A stretch of DNA of 64,000 bases, from NCBI GenBank assembly GCA_963727035.1, contig CAVSEY010000009.1:1-64000 (forward strand). The letters run 5' to 3'. Positions 63,201-64,000 of this stretch are shown piece by piece; positions within the stretch are counted from its first letter, which is position 1, and each line of letters begins with the position of its first letter. The notes beneath the pieces were generated by a model. It did no database searches, was not told the DNA's origin, and saw nothing but the letters and a program-made list of their open reading frames with translations. A program made the position numbers and the translations under genes. The DNA is from Rhodoblastus sp963727035 (GTDB lineage: Bacteria > Pseudomonadota > Alphaproteobacteria > Rhizobiales > Beijerinckiaceae).

Positions 63201-63680
63201 GCGCAGGTCGAGGAGACCGCGCAGGCCAGAGGCGGCGGCGAACAGGCTGGCGCCGATTTCGCCGTCGGCGCGCAGCATTTCGTCGCCGCCTTCGCGCAGG
63301 CTTTTGGCGTCGAGTCCGAAGGCGCGGTGGAAAATCTCGCGCGTCGCCGCGCCGAGAAATGGCGCCAGCGCATCGTCGGGCAAAGGACTGCCGGTGGCGT
63401 CGAGAAGCGTGTTCCGGTCGCCGCGCCGGCGGAAAAATTGCAGCATCTGGCCATTGCGGCCGCGGATGGTCGCGCCGAGCCGCATGTCTTTCGGCCGCAG
63501 GAAGGAAATTCTTTCGCGCCGCGGCGCGCCGAAGAAAAGATCGCCCATCGCGGCGAGCGCCGAGGATTTGCCGGCTTCGTTGGCGCCATAGACGATATGG
63601 ACTTTGGCGCTCGCGTCGAATTCGAGCCGCAGCCCGTTGAACGGGCCGTAAACATCAAGCGTGAGGTCGAGGAGCCTCAT
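60210..63680 (-). CDS. YhaN/SbcC-like AAA ATPase
   Basis: 1,156 residues. The Walker A motif is at the very N-terminus (HIVYGANEAGKSSALAAMGD, residue ~35); a coiled coil of ~850 residues rich in Ala/Arg/Glu follows; the C-terminus carries the signature (LRFLSEGARDQLYLALRLAF), Walker B (PFIGDDLFASFDD) and an H-loop (ILFTHHAHIL). This is the SMC/Rad50-like layout of the YhaN group, which works with an SbcD-like nuclease. The start overlaps the stop of that nuclease gene by 4 bp (ATGA). Likely function: processing of DNA ends or hairpins during repair; direct evidence for the YhaN branch is thin. Confidence 0.85.
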   Translation of the reverse strand: MRLLDLTLDVYGPFNGLRLEFDASAKVHIVYGANEAGKSSALAAMGDLFFGAPRRERISFLRPKDMRLGATIRGRNGQMLQFFRRRGDRNTLLDATGSPLPDDALAPFLGAATREIFHRAFGLDAKSLREGGDEMLRADGEIGASLFAAASGLRGLLDLRKGFEDEADKIFSDRRAGHRAFYQALDRYDAARAREKTAQVSESQLKAVNEAIESSSARIADIEAAEREAQAERLRRERLRKAAPILRRLAALRADAAVFADLAGVSAEAAAHFSQKIAARDRAREQVAQARKTREAARAEREAAQPDADLLAQGENIEALIRASGAFEKSSADLPKREQSLQEARQKLDLRAQVCGLATLDELRAAAPDSATLLRAEKISARGRDLAVKRQQPERDLAEEESRLAALGAQTGEALPEAEALREKLRAFGEIERLDDALRDALRLRDENARLLAETLGRLSPPLPDLDLFARSPSPEASAIEQAARAFDDFFARETVLRDKAQQAAEKLALAQGRLRKLELQGPIASLADLRAARARRDDAWRDLRGLFGAAPPDPARMQDRAQVFEAFSAEADRNADALIAGAAHVAAAEAEREKIGLHQSEKDGGEATLAQLQQEGARLRDDWARAWQACGVTPAAPRDMLAWRAKADHLLAAREELAREKARAEELRLALEEARPGLEALAGECGLPPLPLRPGALTRRIAARIDEIAKAQGAAREARARLADAPERIARLKSQLARLAEEDVLWRNDWREALVRLRLDDDATFEEARQRIALFRALPAELDDEEEKARRVAAIRDDLSSFEQRLDALLALCGRDIPARPAQAAVARLRDRLARARETAALRGRAERALFEAEETMGQVDEALAQAERQVKDLGAEFGATGEPDVLAARLAAREATEREIRAQRDNLALVSDGMDEASLASEMEGFAADAVEIRLAEIARQSEERTDLARKIYAEQSAKKAEWEQLQESAGAEAAIFARESARAEIHEQARRWAALKLAALVVDAGLARHRAERKDPLLARAGALFSSLTEGRYAGLDQTFGEDGELRLSARRAGGEDLELRFLSEGARDQLYLALRLAFLEDYAARAEAPPFIGDDLFASFDDRRVAAGFHALASASATIQPILFTHHAHILSIAETALRGGAQVLRLEPASA

Positions 63681-64000
63681 GATCTGGCCTCGCCTTCGGC
63701 GCGCGCCACGGCGAGATCGCGCGCCTCGCGCAGCAGCGCGTCCAGCTCCGCGCCGAGATCGAGGCCCGGCGCCGGAATTCTGGCCTCCACATTCGCCAGC
63801 GCGGCCAGCGCCGCTTCGCGCAAGTCCGGATCGGCGAGACAGGCGTCGAGCAGGCCGGCGAAGTCGAATTCCCGGTCGAGGCGTTTGGCCGCGACGGGCG
63901 CTTCGGTTTCCAGCACGAGGCGCTCGATGGCGATGTCTTCCTGGGCGCGCTGCGCCGCCGCCTCGATTTCGTCGCGCCAGCGCGCCGGGTCGGCGGCGAA
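63677..64000 (-). CDS. SbcD/YhaO-like DNA repair exonuclease (C-terminal part, cut by window end)
   Basis: Only the last ~107 codons are inside the window. They read RWRDEIEAAAQRAQEDIAIE, then RLVLETEAPVAAKRLDREFD and ALANVEARIPAPGLDLGAEL, ending AEGEARS. The C-terminal capping region and the 4-bp overlap with the YhaN-like ATPase gene identify it as the metallophosphoesterase partner (COG0420 type). The catalytic motifs lie beyond position 64000, so this call rests on context and the C-terminal pattern. Confidence 0.7.
   Translation of the reverse strand, partial: FAADPARWRDEIEAAAQRAQEDIAIERLVLETEAPVAAKRLDREFDFAGLLDACLADPDLREAALAALANVEARIPAPGLDLGAELDALLREARDLAVARAEGEARS

Overview
This is a GC-rich chromosomal segment of an alphaproteobacterium, most likely from the Hyphomicrobiales (Rhizobiales; Methylocystaceae/Beijerinckiaceae-like, genus not determinable from sequence alone). 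The clade clues are a 5-aminolevulinate synthase (hemA, C4 heme pathway), a class I lysyl-tRNA synthetase, an alphaproteobacterial tRNA-His (no encoded G-1, G1:U72, A73), a PdhS/PleC-type cell-cycle kinase, three full TTAA-N7-TTAA CtrA boxes, phasins with TGC-N3-GCA operators, and Omp25-like porins with Rhizobiales gene order (purA - hypothetical - rpoH).

Layout. 0.3-6.0 kb: heavy-metal efflux operon (Cys/His-rich small protein, CzcB-like adaptor, CzcA-like pump, His-rich periplasmic protein). 6.2-12.3 kb: tRNA-Glu, then a TetR repressor divergent from a three-gene RND drug-type pump (two lipoprotein adaptors plus permease) with a palindromic operator between them. 12.3-15.8 kb: SCO protein, arylsulfatase, amino-acid-type binding protein. 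15.8-21.4 kb: a processive GT2 glycosyltransferase whose last ~510 bp are duplicated 2.09 kb downstream, bracketing an AT-richer insert with a decayed gene; the second copy runs into lysK. 21.5-23.6 kb: DUF952, pyrD, DUF938. 23.6-27.1 kb: repeat-bounded low-GC glycosylation cassette (FkbM methyltransferase, GT2). 27.1-46.9 kb: mostly core genes (GT1, LuxR regulator, hemA, MltB, EamA, DUF4139, aminotransferase, rpoH, purA, two porins, PdhS-like kinase, two phasins). 47-58.6 kb: accessory region with tRNA-His, a damaged HD hydrolase, a PPP phosphatase, a TPR/HlyC-like acyltransferase, an IS256 element, an IS200-like remnant, a 1,858-residue secreted metalloprotease/adhesin with long internal repeats, and an IS1182-type fragment. 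58.7-64 kb: purU, a small membrane protein, and a YhaN/SbcC-like ATPase with its SbcD-like nuclease (cut by the window end).

The most system-like part is 48.9-58.1 kb: an HlyC-type lysine acyltransferase fused to TPRs lies divergent from a giant repetitive secreted protein carrying an N-terminal metalloprotease-like domain, with mobile elements lodged between them. A modifier/substrate link is an inference. The second theme is damage: at least ten genes carry single-base frameshifts or a nonsense codon. Some look like base-calling errors (including one in lysK, probably essential). At least one, shared by both copies of the duplicated glycosyltransferase end, must be older than the duplication.
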